From Xanthomonas sp. (GTDB taxonomy: Bacteria; Pseudomonadota; Gammaproteobacteria; Xanthomonadales; Xanthomonadaceae): DNA of 64,000 nucleotides. The notes below the pieces were generated by a model, which had not been told where the DNA came from, searched no databases, and was given only the letters and a program-made list of their open reading frames with translations. A program made the position numbers and the translations under genes. The stretch spans positions 1 through 64,000 of the forward strand of contig NZ_JAFIWC010000022.1 in the NCBI RefSeq assembly GCF_017163755.1, given 5' to 3'. The first letter of the stretch is position 1, and the number at the start of each line of letters is the position of its first letter. Positions 51,170-61,530 of the stretch are shown piece after piece.

Positions 51170-51415
51170 TGTGCGTCCTGCGCTGAGTTGGCGTCGATGG
51201 TCGCGCTGATCCTGGCCCAGCCGTTGCCGCGCACCGCTTCGAACCCGACTTCCACCGCATGCAGGTACAGCGCGTCGTGTAGCCGTCCTGCGCGCGGTTG
51301 GCCTGCAGCCAGTCGTGGGCGAGCTTGACGTCGAGGACGCTGACTTCTTCGGCGTGTGGGTCTACCAGGAACGAAAGTTCGGCGTTCAATTCAGAACAAC
51401 GCCGAAGGGCTATCC
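51170..51415 (-). pseudogene. Frameshifted gene remnant, unknown family
   Basis: A protein-like sequence runs through LNAELSFLVDPHAEEVSV and DVKLAHDWLQANRAQDG in one frame and continues in another as LHDALYLHAVEVGFEAV and RGNGWARISATIDAN. One base is missing near 51282; restoring it (GGCTA to GGNCTA) joins the halves smoothly. The beginning and end fade into non-coding sequence, so this is a fragment. The family is not recognised. It lies immediately downstream of, and on the same strand as, the AT-richer propeller gene. Confidence 0.5.
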
Positions 51416-51434
51416 CCGAGCAGGGGCGATAATT

Positions 51435-52364
51435 TCACCCTCGCTTACGCGAAATTTTCTTCATGTTGTCAGGGCAAATGATTTCCTCCCAGTGAGCCCC
51501 GTCAAATCGCAGTATCTGATCGTTGCCAATGGACCATAGATAATTGCCACACGTCCGAAGGCGATAACCCTCCACTTTTTTCACGCCGGGGATGGCCAGT
51601 TTTTTCACCCGATCGTCCTCTATGACGCCTATTCCATCGAATCCGGCAACATAAAGTACATCTTTAAAGGAAACAGCCCCCCATAGCTCCTCGATTTCAT
51701 CATTCCGGATAACTTTCCAACAATCCTTGGATCCGACCAACACCACCCCATCTTCGCCACAGGCGATGTACTTGTCCTGATCGAACGTCCCCACTTCATT
51801 CAGATCGACGTTCGTCGGACTGTCGCATCGTCTCCAGAGCGAGCCATCAAAAAACCATATCTCGCCGGCACTGCCAACGGCATGAATGTCACTTCTGGAA
51901 TGGCCCGCCATGGATTCCAGGCTTATGCCATCTTTCTTCCCGGTATAGAGCAGCCCCTGGTCCATGTGCGCCCATATTCCATTGCTTCGACGATACACCT
52001 GCCGGTTATAGCCACAGGCGTACAGTTCCCCGTCGATAACGGTGATCTTGTTCATATGACCTAATTTCTTGCCGCCGGTCCCTGCGTCAGCGATCAACTC
52101 AGAGGAGTTCTCCCCCTGGGTGATCTCAACCACTTCTCCGCGCTTTCCGAGAATCCACCATGCTCGATATTCGCCATGCATCAAATAGGTGATTGAGCGG
52201 CTGTCAAAGTCGAATTTTTGCTGCCCCCATTGTCCGTCGCGGGTCGTATAGAGCGTGGTGTACTCCGTGTCCTTGCCCTTGAGTGCATATGGAAAGGCTA
52301 CTACGCCCAGGAGTCCCTTGGTGGGAGTGAATCCATCAATGAAATAATGCCTGGATGATGCCAT
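51435..52364 (-). CDS. AT-richer propeller-like protein, unknown function
   Basis: Intact protein of 309 residues with no signal peptide or membrane segment. Blade-like repeats recur about every 40 residues: ITYLMHGEYRAWWILGKRGE, ITVIDGELYACGYNRQVYRR, DIHAVGSAGEIWFFDGSLWR, KYIACGEDGVVLVGSKDCWK, VLYVAGFDGIGVIEDD and YLWSIGNDQILRFDG. This suggests a six- or seven-blade beta-propeller. Base composition is far lower in GC than the neighbours (one 60-base line sampled by eye is 45 percent), with AAA, ATT and TTT codons common, a sign of transfer. A DUF2169 remnant upstream suggests a type VI secretion cargo or immunity locus; function is not established. Confidence 0.8.
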   Translation of the reverse strand: MASSRHYFIDGFTPTKGLLGVVAFPYALKGKDTEYTTLYTTRDGQWGQQKFDFDSRSITYLMHGEYRAWWILGKRGEVVEITQGENSSELIADAGTGGKKLGHMNKITVIDGELYACGYNRQVYRRSNGIWAHMDQGLLYTGKKDGISLESMAGHSRSDIHAVGSAGEIWFFDGSLWRRCDSPTNVDLNEVGTFDQDKYIACGEDGVVLVGSKDCWKVIRNDEIEELWGAVSFKDVLYVAGFDGIGVIEDDRVKKLAIPGVKKVEGYRLRTCGNYLWSIGNDQILRFDGAHWEEIICPDNMKKISRKRG

Positions 52365-52489
52365 GGTTGCTCCTTGTCCAAATGTGACTTTGGCAATTGT
52401 TGAGAAGTTTCCCGAGTCCCTCTTCCGGCGCTGTCAGCACGTAGGTTCGTGGCATCGCTGATATTGGGGTTTTCGAAGGAACCGTCGAT

Positions 52490-52914
52490 CTATCGGTCCG
52501 CTGGCGATAAGCATCCAACTGGGACCGTGTACATTTCGGGTCGCATCGTAATGCATATTGCGTCGTGCGGACGGGAGACGCGCCAGGTCAACTGCACCTG
52601 GAGCGCGTCTGTGTCGATCAACAAGGTGTCGATCACCGCCTGCACCATCTCATGACCGCCTTTTTTCAGAAGAAAGAAGGTCACCGGCACGTCCATTTCG
52701 GGGATGCGAAAGCCCGCGCGCTCCTAGGCGTGAGGTTGAGCAGCAGCACATCCTCGCCGCCACGCAGGCAAGGAATCTGCTGATCGTCAGGCGCAGCCTG
52801 AAAGTAGCGGTTGTCGAAATCCTGCGGCAGAAACGGGAAGCAGCGGCCAACCAGGCATCGTCGCAAGTACCGGCGAAGCGAGCGCATTGCGGCCAGTTGC
52901 GGCCAGTTGTGCAT
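52490..52914 (-). pseudogene. DUF2169 remnant (type VI accessory), frameshifted
   Basis: One frame reads LPQDFDNRYFQAAPDDQQIP then CLRGGEDVLLLNLTP, the signature of DUF2169 proteins found in type VI secretion vgrG/PAAR clusters. Near 52725 the frame breaks and the next frame continues ERAGFRIPEMDVPVTFFLL and VQAVIDTLLIDTDALQVQLTWR. Restoring one base in CCT-AGGAG gives a continuous LTPQERAGF. The N-terminal half of the family is missing. Same strand as the propeller gene, upstream of it. Confidence 0.68.
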
Positions 52915-53097
52915 CGCCCATCAGTTCCACCGCCCTGGCGAGACGCGCGCTTGGGCGTTGTCTATGCCAGCGTCCACCGCCGCCGTCGCCGCGCGCGACG
53001 TATCCGCGATCGAATCGCGATGCAGCATGTCCGGCACGGGCGACACGGCGGCGAGGCCGCGGGTAAGCTGGCGCGATTTCCGCTGTGGGAGCGTACG

Positions 53098-53724
53098 ATG
53101 ACGCTGCGCTGGTACTTCGATTTCATCTCGCCGTTCTCCTACCTGCACTGGCAGAAACTGCAGCGCCTGCCGCAGGCCGCGCGGATCGTGCCGGTGCCGA
53201 TCGTGTTCGGCGCGGTGCTGCAGCAGCTGGGCACGCGCGGGCCGGCGGAGATCCCGCACAAGCGGGTGTTCACCTACCAGCACGTGCAATGGCAGGCGCA
53301 GCAGGAGCAGGTGACGCTGCGCTTCCCGCCCGCGCACCCGTTCAACCCGCTGCCGGCGGCGCGGCTGTGCATCGCCGCCGGCACCACGCCCGCGGCGATC
53401 GAAGCGATCTTCAACTGGCTGTGGCGCGACGGCCGTGCCGGCGACGACGCGGCGGCCCTGGCGCCGGTCGCGCAGGCGCTTGGTGTGCACGACGCCGCCG
53501 CGGCGCTGGCCGATCCGCAGGTCAAGGCGCAGTTGCGCGCCAATACCGAGCAGGCGCTGGCCGCCGGCGTGTTCGGCGTGCCGACGCTGCAGATCGATGC
53601 GGCGCTGTTCTGGGGCAACGACGCGCACGGCCTGATGCAGGCGGTGCTGGACGACCCGCGGATGCTGCAACGCGGCGAGATGCAACGGCTGGCGGCGCTG
53701 CCGGAAGGCGTGCGCCGCAGCTGA
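53098..53724 (+). CDS. 2-hydroxychromene-2-carboxylate isomerase family protein
   Basis: DsbA-like thioredoxin fold protein of 208 residues without a CXXC. The start RWYFDFISPFSYLHWQKLQR and the later TEQALAAGVFGVPTLQID, with FWGNDAHGLM near the end, define the HCCA isomerase/glutathione S-transferase kappa group. In naphthalene degraders the enzyme isomerises a chromene carboxylate with glutathione; here no aromatic pathway is nearby, so the substrate is open. The ATG at 53098 has GGGAG upstream. It borders the accessory patch. Confidence 0.85.
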   Translation: MTLRWYFDFISPFSYLHWQKLQRLPQAARIVPVPIVFGAVLQQLGTRGPAEIPHKRVFTYQHVQWQAQQEQVTLRFPPAHPFNPLPAARLCIAAGTTPAAIEAIFNWLWRDGRAGDDAAALAPVAQALGVHDAAAALADPQVKAQLRANTEQALAAGVFGVPTLQIDAALFWGNDAHGLMQAVLDDPRMLQRGEMQRLAALPEGVRRS

Positions 53725-53800
53725 CCGGCGGTCGTGCCGCACCCGCGCTTGTGCGCTAGGCTAGCGGACTAGATCGACTCGCAACGCCGGAGGGGGCCAG

Positions 53801-54742
53801 ATGCGTATCGGGATCGTGGTGGATTCTGCCTGCGACGTGCCGCAGGACTTCATCGAGCGCCACAACATCGTGCTGCTGCCGATCAGCGTGCGCATCGGCG
53901 ACGCCTTGCTGGCCGACCACCGCAACGAGCAGGCCACGCTGAGCTTCCTGCACGCCCACGTGGCCGAGCATGGCGCCGAGGCGGAGACGATCCCGTTCAC
54001 CGTGGCGCAGATCCGCGAGCTGTTCCTGAGCCGGCTGGTGATCGACTACGACCACGTGTTCTGCATGACCATCACCAAGACCCGCAGCCCGATCCACGAG
54101 CATGCGATGCAGGCCAGCTTCGCCATCCTCAACGACTACAAGCCGATCCGCCAGGCCGCCGGGCACGCCTCGCCGTTCGCGCTGCGGGTGATCGATACGC
54201 AGAACCTGTTCGCCGCGCAGGCGGTGACCGCGGTGGAAGCGGTCCGCCTGCGCGCGGCCGGCGCCAGCGTGCAGGCCATCCGCGAGCGGCTGGAAGCGCT
54301 GGCCGGCAACGTGCACGGCTACATGATCACCCGCGACCTGTACTACATGCGCGCACGCGCGCGCAGCAAGGGCGATCGCAGCGTGGGGCTGCTGAGCGCG
54401 GCGCTGGGCACCGCGCTGGACATCAAGCCGGTGCTGCACGGCTACCGCGGCGAAACCGCGCCGGTGGCCAAGATCAAGGGGTTCGACGCCGCGGTGCAGC
54501 GGCTGTTCGCGTTCACCGGCAAGCGCGTGGCCGCCGGGCTGATGGCGCCGACGCTGTGCCTGAGCTACGGCGGCGAACTGGCCGACCTGCGCGCCCTGCC
54601 CGGCTATGCCGAGCTGCGCCAGGTCTGTCAGGCGCATGGCGTGGAAGTGTTCGAGAGCGTGATGAGCCTGACCGGCATGGTCAACGTCGGCAAGGGCGCG
54701 ATCACCCTGGGCTTCGCCGACGGACCGCACGATTTCGCCTAG
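53801..54742 (+). CDS. DegV family fatty-acid-binding protein
   Basis: Protein of 313 residues with the DegV pattern: IGIVVDSACDVPQDFIERHN near the N-terminus, LLPISVRIGD, FTVAQIRELF, DTQNLFAAQA, a domain with YYMRARARSKGDRSVGLLSA and ALDIKPVLHGYRGE, and the end SLTGMVNVGKGAITLGFADG. FakB proteins of this family carry fatty acids to a kinase; no FakA is in the window. Start chosen at the first ATG, ahead of the family N-terminus. Confidence 0.85.
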   Translation: MRIGIVVDSACDVPQDFIERHNIVLLPISVRIGDALLADHRNEQATLSFLHAHVAEHGAEAETIPFTVAQIRELFLSRLVIDYDHVFCMTITKTRSPIHEHAMQASFAILNDYKPIRQAAGHASPFALRVIDTQNLFAAQAVTAVEAVRLRAAGASVQAIRERLEALAGNVHGYMITRDLYYMRARARSKGDRSVGLLSAALGTALDIKPVLHGYRGETAPVAKIKGFDAAVQRLFAFTGKRVAAGLMAPTLCLSYGGELADLRALPGYAELRQVCQAHGVEVFESVMSLTGMVNVGKGAITLGFADGPHDFA

Positions 54743-54861
54743 GCGCCGGCGACCCGTTTGCGCCTCGCGCCACGCCAGCGGCGGCAAGCGCTGGCGCACG
54801 TAGACGAACCGCTCACGACGCGGCCTGCTAGGCTGCGCCGCATCCGACCGGAGAACTCCCG

Positions 54862-55197
54862 ATGCCCCAGTATTCGATCAGCCTGCCCGACCCGTTGCGC
54901 GCACGCGGCAGCGAGCCGTCGCTGAGCTTCAACGCGCACGGCGCCGACGCGTTCGCCGAACAGTTGCAGGCCGCGCTGAGCGCGCCGGCGTTCTTCGAGC
55001 GCTGGCGCGCGCTGCAGCCGGACCCGGACGAAGTGGACCCGGCGCTGGGTATCACCGATCCTGGCGCGACCGTGTCCGGCAAGCAGAGCGACCTGCGCAT
55101 CGACCTGCTCGCCACCACCAGCATTCCCGGCGACATCCTCAAGCAGCGCATGCGCCTGCTCGCCGGCAGCGGCTGGGAACTGCGCAACGTGCGCTGA
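54862..55197 (+). CDS. Conserved-looking small soluble protein, unknown
   Basis: Protein of 111 residues, no signal or membrane segment. It starts MPQYSISLPDPLRARGSEPS and has a mid segment PDEVDPALGITDPGATVSG and a helical C-terminus DILKQRMRLLAGSGWELRNV. Codon use matches the neighbours and a GGAG site precedes the ATG, so it looks real. No family is recognised. Confidence 0.65.
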   Translation: MPQYSISLPDPLRARGSEPSLSFNAHGADAFAEQLQAALSAPAFFERWRALQPDPDEVDPALGITDPGATVSGKQSDLRIDLLATTSIPGDILKQRMRLLAGSGWELRNVR

Positions 55198-55258
55198 GCG
55201 CATCGCCGCCGCGCCGCCGCGGCAGCGGGTGGATCGGTACGGCAATTCGGCGATGCCA

Positions 55259-55325
55259 CCTGTAGGAGCCACTTCAGTCGCGACGGGCCTTGCCGGTGAA
55301 ATCCATCGCGACTGCCGCTTCCGCA
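55259..55325. repeat. REP-like palindrome
   Basis: The sequence CCTGTAGGAGCCACTTCAGT and following CGCGACGGGC matches the widespread TGTAGGAGCGGCTTCAGCCG-type REP of Xanthomonas and Pseudomonas. An inverted AGTCGCGA/TCGCGACT pair frames the loop. It lies between the small ORF and the EamA gene stop. Confidence 0.7.
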
Positions 55326-55358
55326 GCGTTGCGCGACTGCATGCCGGGGATTCGAGAT

Positions 55359-56285
55359 CTAAGGCGCCGCGCCCGCCACCGCGCCTGCCGCGCGGCGCGG
55401 CCAGCGCCATTTCAGGTTCACCGCCAGCGTGCCCAGCACGATCAGCGCCAGGCCCAGCCATTGCACCGGCACCAGCCGGTGGCCGTACAGCAGGTAGTCC
55501 AGCAGCAGGGTGACCAGCGGATACACGAACGCCAGGATCGCGATCGTCGCCACGTGCAGGTGCCGGTACGAGGAATAGAACAGCACGTAGACGATGCCGC
55601 TGTGGATCACGCCCAGCCCGACCAGCCACAGCCAGTGCGTGCCCGGGTGCAACGCGGCGCTGCTGGAAAAGCCGGCCAGCAACAGCGTGCCGACCCAGCA
55701 TTGCACCGTCACCACCGCCAGCGGCCGCTCGCGGCTGATGCGCCGCGACAGCAGCAGCGACGCGCCGCACAGCAGCGCCGCCAGCAGGGTCAGCGCGATG
55801 CCGAACAGGTAGCCGCGATCGGCCGTATGCCAGAGCCGGACCGGGTCGGCCGAGCACGCCACGCCGGCGAAGGCGAGCAGGGTCCAGCCCAGGTCGGCGC
55901 GGCGCGTGCGCTCGCCCTGCAGCATCGCGGCCAGGATCAGCATCACGAACGGGAACACGTGGTAGACCATCGTCGCCACGCCGATTGACGAGCGTGCCAT
56001 GCCGGCGAACAGCGCCACCCAGTTCAGCACCAGCAGCACGCCGCTGAGCGCGGCGTCGCGCAGCAGCGCGCGCTCGCGCCACAGCCCGCGCAGCTGCCCG
56101 CCGAGCAAGCCGCAGACGGTCAGGAACAGCGCGCCGAACAGGCAGCGGTAGAACACCGCGGTCACCGGATCCTGCCCGCTTTCGTGCACGAACACGCCGA
56201 CCGAGCCGATCAGCACTTCGGCCAGCAGCAGCTGCCACAGCGCCCGCCGCGCGGCGCCTGCAGGAACGGCGGCGGCCGCGCTCAC
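55359..56285 (-). CDS. EamA (DMT) family transporter
   Basis: Inner-membrane drug/metabolite-type exporter of 308 residues with ten predicted helices in two EamA repeats (about 15-145 and 160-295). Typical segments are LIGSVGVFVHESGQDPVTAV, VLLVLNWVALFAGM, and VIHSGIVYVLFYSSYRHL. The GTG at 56285 overlaps the phzF stop (GTGA), so the pair is coupled. The substrate is unknown; amino acids or small metabolites are usual. Confidence 0.83.
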   Translation of the reverse strand: MSAAAAVPAGAARRALWQLLLAEVLIGSVGVFVHESGQDPVTAVFYRCLFGALFLTVCGLLGGQLRGLWRERALLRDAALSGVLLVLNWVALFAGMARSSIGVATMVYHVFPFVMLILAAMLQGERTRRADLGWTLLAFAGVACSADPVRLWHTADRGYLFGIALTLLAALLCGASLLLSRRISRERPLAVVTVQCWVGTLLLAGFSSSAALHPGTHWLWLVGLGVIHSGIVYVLFYSSYRHLHVATIAILAFVYPLVTLLLDYLLYGHRLVPVQWLGLALIVLGTLAVNLKWRWPRRAAGAVAGAAP

Positions 56286-57073
56286 AGCGCGATCGTCCCG
56301 TGCAGGTACTGCACCGCGCTGCCGCGGACGTAGACATGCTGCGCCTGGACCCGGCAGCCGAGCTCGCCGCCGCGCGCCGAGGCCTGCAGCGCGGTCAGCT
56401 GCGACTTGCCCAGCGCCTGCGCCCACAGCGGCGCCAGCGCGGCATGGATCGAGCCGGTCACCGGGTCCTCGGCACCGCCGTTGGCCGGCCAGAAATAGCG
56501 CGACACGAAATCGTGGGCGGCGCCGGGCGCGGTGACCGCGACATCGCGCGGCGCCAACGCCAGCATTCGCGCCAGGTCCGGCACCACCTCGCGCACCTGG
56601 CGTTCGGTGGCGTACACCGCGATGTAGGCCTGCGGGTTGACATGGACCGCCTGCGGCGCGATGGACAAGGCGTCGTACAGGGCCTGCGGCACCGCTGCCA
56701 GCGGCGCCGGCGCCTGGTTGGGAAAGCGCATCTCGAAGCTGCCGTCGGCCACCATTTCCACGCCCAGTTCGCCGACCGCCGGCGCCCGCAACCGCAACGG
56801 GAACGGCGCCAGGCGCTGGGTGGCGATCACGAACGCGCTGGCCAGCGTCGCATGGCCGCAGAAGCCCACTTCCTTCAGCGGCGAGAACCAGCGGATGTCG
56901 AACGCGCCGTCGCCGTCGCGCACGAAGAAGGCGGTCTCCGACAGGTTGTTCTCGCTGGCGATGGCCTGCATCAGCGCATCCGGCAACCATGCCTGCAACG
57001 GCACCACCGCCGCCGGATTGCCCTTGAAGCGCACGGTGGTGAACGCATCGACGACGAACACGGAAAGCTGCAT
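56282..57073 (-). CDS. PhzF family isomerase/epimerase
   Basis: Protein of 263 residues with the PhzF double diaminopimelate-epimerase-like fold. Motifs are VDAFTTVRFKGNPAAVV at the start, the catalytic Glu in SENNLSETAFF (about 45), FCGHATLASAFV, and GGAEDPVTGSIHAAL. Most genomic PhzF relatives have no known substrate. The ATG at 57073 matches the family start; the longer frame reads the intergenic region. It pairs with EamA under the divergent MocR regulator. Confidence 0.87.
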   Translation of the reverse strand: MQLSVFVVDAFTTVRFKGNPAAVVPLQAWLPDALMQAIASENNLSETAFFVRDGDGAFDIRWFSPLKEVGFCGHATLASAFVIATQRLAPFPLRLRAPAVGELGVEMVADGSFEMRFPNQAPAPLAAVPQALYDALSIAPQAVHVNPQAYIAVYATERQVREVVPDLARMLALAPRDVAVTAPGAAHDFVSRYFWPANGGAEDPVTGSIHAALAPLWAQALGKSQLTALQASARGGELGCRVQAQHVYVRGSAVQYLHGTIAL

Positions 57074-57135
57074 CGGACTCTCGGCCATGCCGGCACGGCG
57101 CCGGGCTGTGTCCGCAGTCTGCGGCGCCCTGCGCG

Positions 57136-57179
57136 ACCGGTACAGATGCAGATAATCTATAACTTCACCGATACAGATG
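57136..57179. promoter_or_regulatory. Direct repeats, putative MocR operator
   Basis: ACCGGTACAGATG at 57136-57148 and ACCGATACAGATG at 57167-57179 differ at one base and are 31 bases apart, three helical turns. The second includes the MocR start codon. AT-rich sequence between them (GATAATCTATAAC) may hold the divergent promoters. MocR proteins commonly bind direct repeats. Confidence 0.6.
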
Positions 57180-58595
57180 GAGCCGCGCATGCTGCTGTAC
57201 GAAACCCTGGCCGCCCAGCTGCGCGACCAGATCGGGCGCGGTGGCCTGCGTGCGGGCGACCGCCTGCCGTCGATCCGGCAACTGGCCGCGCGCCACGGCG
57301 TCAGCGCCGCCACCGCGGTGCAGGCCTGCCTGCAGCTGGAACGCGAAGGCCTGGCGCAGGCGCGCCCGCGCTCGGGCTACTTCGTGCGCGCGGCGGCGAC
57401 GCTGCCGCCGCCGGCTGCGGGGCCGCGCCGGCGCGCGCCGGGCAAGGTCGACAATCCGGCGTTGCAGCGCGTGCTGGACATGTACGCGCGCGCGGACCTG
57501 GTACCGCTGCACAGCGCCACGCCGGCGCCGGCACTGTTGCCCGGGCATGCGCTGGCCGCGGCGCTGTCGCGGCAGCTGCGCCGCAACCGCGCGACGGCCC
57601 TGGACTATGCGCCGCCACAGGGGCACGCCGCACTGCGCCAGCAGATCGCCCAGCGCTACGCGTACAGCGCCACCGCGGTGGCGCCGGACGAGGTGGTGAT
57701 CACCGCCGGCACCATGGAGGCCATCAGCCTGGCGCTGCGCACCGTCACGTCCCCGGGCGACGTGGTGCTGGTGGAGACGCCGACCTACCACGGCATCCTG
57801 CAGGCGGTGGCGGCGCTGCGGCTGAAGGTGCTGGAAGTGCCGAACCGCCCCGGCCACGGCATCGACGCCGCCCGCCTGGACGCGCTGCTCCAGCGCACCC
57901 GGGTGCGCGCTGCGGTGCTGGTGCCCAACTTCAACAACCCGCTTGGCAGCCTCACCCCCGACAGCGCCAAGCGGGCGCTGCTCGCCAGTTGCGCGCGCCA
58001 CGGCACGGTGGTGATCGAGGACGACATCTACGGCGAACTGGCGTGGTCCGGGCAGCGCCCCCTGCCGCTGCGCCATTTCGACACCCACGCCAACGTGATC
58101 ACCTGCGGCTCGTTTTCCAAGACCCTGGCGCCGGGCCTGCGCGTGGGCTGGCTGCTCGGCGGAGAGTGGACCGACGCGCTGGTGCGCGCCAAGTACTTCT
58201 CCACCGTCGGCAGCGCCAGCCTGGCGCAACTGGCGCTGGCCGACTACCTGGCGCGCCACGACCTGGATCGGCACCTGCGCAAGCTGCGCCGCGCCCTGGC
58301 CGACAACGGGCAGCGCCTGCGCGAGAGCGTGGCGCGGCACTGGCCGGCGGGCACCCGGGCCGGCGATCCGGCCGGCGGATTGTCGCTGTGGCTGCAGTTG
58401 CCCGAGGGGGGCAACGGCCAGGTCTTGTTCGAGGCCGCCCTGGCCGAGCGCATCGGCACCTCGCCCGGCCACCTGTACTCCAGCCGCGGCGACTACGCCG
58501 GCCATCTGCGCCTGAGCTGCGGCCAGCCGTGGAGCCAGACGCTGGAGCGTGCGATGCGGCGGCTCGGCGCGCTGGCGGCGCGGCAAGCGGGCTGA
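57177..58595 (+). CDS. MocR-type GntR/aminotransferase regulator
   Basis: Regulator of 472 residues. An N-terminal GntR winged helix (about 5-72, with LRAGDRLPSIRQLAARHGVS) is joined by a linker to a fold-type I aminotransferase domain (about 105-465). The latter has the PLP lysine in CGSFSKTLAPGLRVGWL, NFNNPLGS, and EDDIYGELAW. MocR proteins such as PdxR and GabR respond to PLP or its adducts. It is divergent from phzF-eamA (103 bases), which it probably controls along with itself through the direct repeats. Confidence 0.9.
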   Translation: MEPRMLLYETLAAQLRDQIGRGGLRAGDRLPSIRQLAARHGVSAATAVQACLQLEREGLAQARPRSGYFVRAAATLPPPAAGPRRRAPGKVDNPALQRVLDMYARADLVPLHSATPAPALLPGHALAAALSRQLRRNRATALDYAPPQGHAALRQQIAQRYAYSATAVAPDEVVITAGTMEAISLALRTVTSPGDVVLVETPTYHGILQAVAALRLKVLEVPNRPGHGIDAARLDALLQRTRVRAAVLVPNFNNPLGSLTPDSAKRALLASCARHGTVVIEDDIYGELAWSGQRPLPLRHFDTHANVITCGSFSKTLAPGLRVGWLLGGEWTDALVRAKYFSTVGSASLAQLALADYLARHDLDRHLRKLRRALADNGQRLRESVARHWPAGTRAGDPAGGLSLWLQLPEGGNGQVLFEAALAERIGTSPGHLYSSRGDYAGHLRLSCGQPWSQTLERAMRRLGALAARQAG

Positions 58596-58796
58596 CGCAC
58601 GCGCCGGCATTCGCCGAGGGATTGCGCACCGTCTCGTCCGGCATGGCGCGCGGACCGGGGACGCCCGCCATTCAAGCCGGGCGCATGCGCCTCGCCCGCG
58701 CCCGCATCGCACCGGACCCGCAGAAAAGCCACGGCATGCGCCCGCACCGGCGCAGCGCGGCATGCGGACCGCCGACGCGGCGCGGGCGCGGCGCGC

Positions 58797-59627
58797 TCAG
58801 TCCTGCAGCGCGCGCGCGTGGTGGGCGATGTGCTCGCCGATGAAGCTGCTGATGAAGTAGTAGCTGTGGTCGTAGCCGGGCTGCACGCGCAGCGTCAGCG
58901 GATAGCCGGCGGCATCGGCCGCATCCTGCAGCAGTTGCGGCCTGAGCTGCTTGTCGAGGAACTCGTCGCCGCCGCCCTGGTCGATCAGCAATGGCAGCCG
59001 CTCGCCGGCGCTGGCGATCAGCGCGGTGGCGTCGTAGGCCTTCCAGTCGGCGCGATCCTCGCCCAGGTACGCCGCGAACGCCTTCTCGCCCCAGGGCACC
59101 TGGCCCGGCGCGACGATCGGCGAGAACGCCGACACGCTGCGATAACGCCCGGGGTTCTTCAGCGCGACCACCAATGCGCCATGGCCGCCCATCGAGTGGC
59201 CGCTGATCGCGCGCGCGCCGGTGGTGCGGAAGCTGGCCTCGATCAGCGCCGGCAGCTCCTGCACCACGTAGTCGTACATGCGGTAGTGCCTGGCCCACGG
59301 CTCGCGGGTGGCGTTGACGTAGAAGCCGGCGCCCTTGCCCAGGTCGTAGCCGTCGGCATCGGCGACATCGTCGCCGCGCGGGCTGGTGTCGGGCGCGACC
59401 AGGATCACCCCGTGCTCGGCGGCATAGCGCTGCGCGCCGGCCTTGGTGATGAAGTTCTGCTCGGTGCAGGTGAGCCCGCTCAGCCAGTACAGCACCGGCA
59501 GCGCGGCGTGCTCGGCCTGCGGCGGCAGGTAGACGGCGAAGTTCATCGTGCAGCCGAGCACGGCCGAATCGTGGCGATAGACGTCCTGCCAGCCGCCGCA
59601 GCAGGCGTGGTGTTCGATGCGTTCCAT
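58797..59627 (-). CDS. fghA: S-formylglutathione hydrolase
   Basis: Esterase-D-type enzyme of 276 residues that releases formate and glutathione, last step of formaldehyde oxidation. It has the fold's [15 protein letters not shown], the nucleophile S145 in [12 protein letters not shown], then an acidic residue near [12 protein letters not shown] and His in PGYDHSYYF. The ATG at 59627 gives the standard [14 protein letters not shown] start. It closes the frmR-adhC-gfa-fghA cluster. Confidence 0.93.
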   Translation of the reverse strand: MERIEHHACCGGWQDVYRHDSAVLGCTMNFAVYLPPQAEHAALPVLYWLSGLTCTEQNFITKAGAQRYAAEHGVILVAPDTSPRGDDVADADGYDLGKGAGFYVNATREPWARHYRMYDYVVQELPALIEASFRTTGARAISGHSMGGHGALVVALKNPGRYRSVSAFSPIVAPGQVPWGEKAFAAYLGEDRADWKAYDATALIASAGERLPLLIDQGGGDEFLDKQLRPQLLQDAADAAGYPLTLRVQPGYDHSYYFISSFIGEHIAHHARALQD

Positions 59628-59734
59628 GGAATGGGATCCCAGATAAGGGAATGCGGGCGCACAGGCGCCGACCGCATCCGAAGCCGCGTCCGCAACGCAC
59701 CGCCCGTGGCGGTGCGTTGCGGACACGGCGGGTT

Positions 59735-60307
59735 TCAATGCAGCACGCCGCTCTTGCGCGCGACGTGGGTGGAAATGGCGTCCATCAACACCGGCGACAG
59801 GCAGTCGTAAGGCTCCAGCTGCAACTCGCGCAGCCGCGCGCGCACGCCGTCCATCGCTTCCGGGCGGGTGCCGCTTTCGATGATCGAGGACACGAACGCG
59901 GCGAAGCCCGGCGCCGACCAGCCCTGCTGCGGCGACAGCTCGGTATGGATGAAGTCCAGGCCGTAGAACGCATGCTCGGTGTTCTCGATGCGCCCGTACA
60001 TGTGCACGCCGCAGCCGGTGCAGGCATGGCGCCGGATCGTCGCGCTGTCGTCGACCACCTTCAGCTTCTCCTCGTGCGCGGTGACCTTGACCTTGTCGCG
60101 CCCGACCACCGCTACCACGGAGAAGGTCGCCCCCTTCGGCTTCCAGCACTTGGTGCAGCCGCACGCATGGTTGTGCGCGGTCTGCGCGCCCACCTCCACC
60201 GTCACCTTGTCGCTGGCGCAGTGGCATTCCAGCGTGCCGCCCTGGAAATTCTCCGCGCCGGCGCGAACACCGCCATCCACCGCCGGATGAATCGTTACGC
60301 TGCTCAT
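59735..60307 (-). CDS. gfa: Glutathione-dependent formaldehyde-activating enzyme
   Basis: Gfa protein of 190 residues, proposed to speed formation of S-hydroxymethylglutathione or to carry glutathione. All seven expected zinc cysteines are visible: C28 and C30, C49, C51 and C54, C96 and C99 (ECHC, CGCTKC, CTGC). Length is normal. It lies between adhC and fghA on the same strand, which supports the assignment. Confidence 0.92.
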   Translation of the reverse strand: MSSVTIHPAVDGGVRAGAENFQGGTLECHCASDKVTVEVGAQTAHNHACGCTKCWKPKGATFSVVAVVGRDKVKVTAHEEKLKVVDDSATIRRHACTGCGVHMYGRIENTEHAFYGLDFIHTELSPQQGWSAPGFAAFVSSIIESGTRPEAMDGVRARLRELQLEPYDCLSPVLMDAISTHVARKSGVLH

Positions 60308-60378
60308 CTTGCCCCTCCCGGGTTGACTACAACTGTGCAGATGCGCGGAATCGGCCGCGCGCCGGACTGACCGTCAGG

Positions 60379-61530
<1,152 letters not shown>

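Noticed and set aside
52449-52655. Small plus-strand ORFs in the accessory patch
   Set aside because: They are antisense to the DUF2169-like remnant, whose protein pattern is convincing.
58596-58796. Gene between MocR and fghA
   Set aside because: Only 200 bases between convergent stops, with no frame having start, ribosome site and plausible composition.
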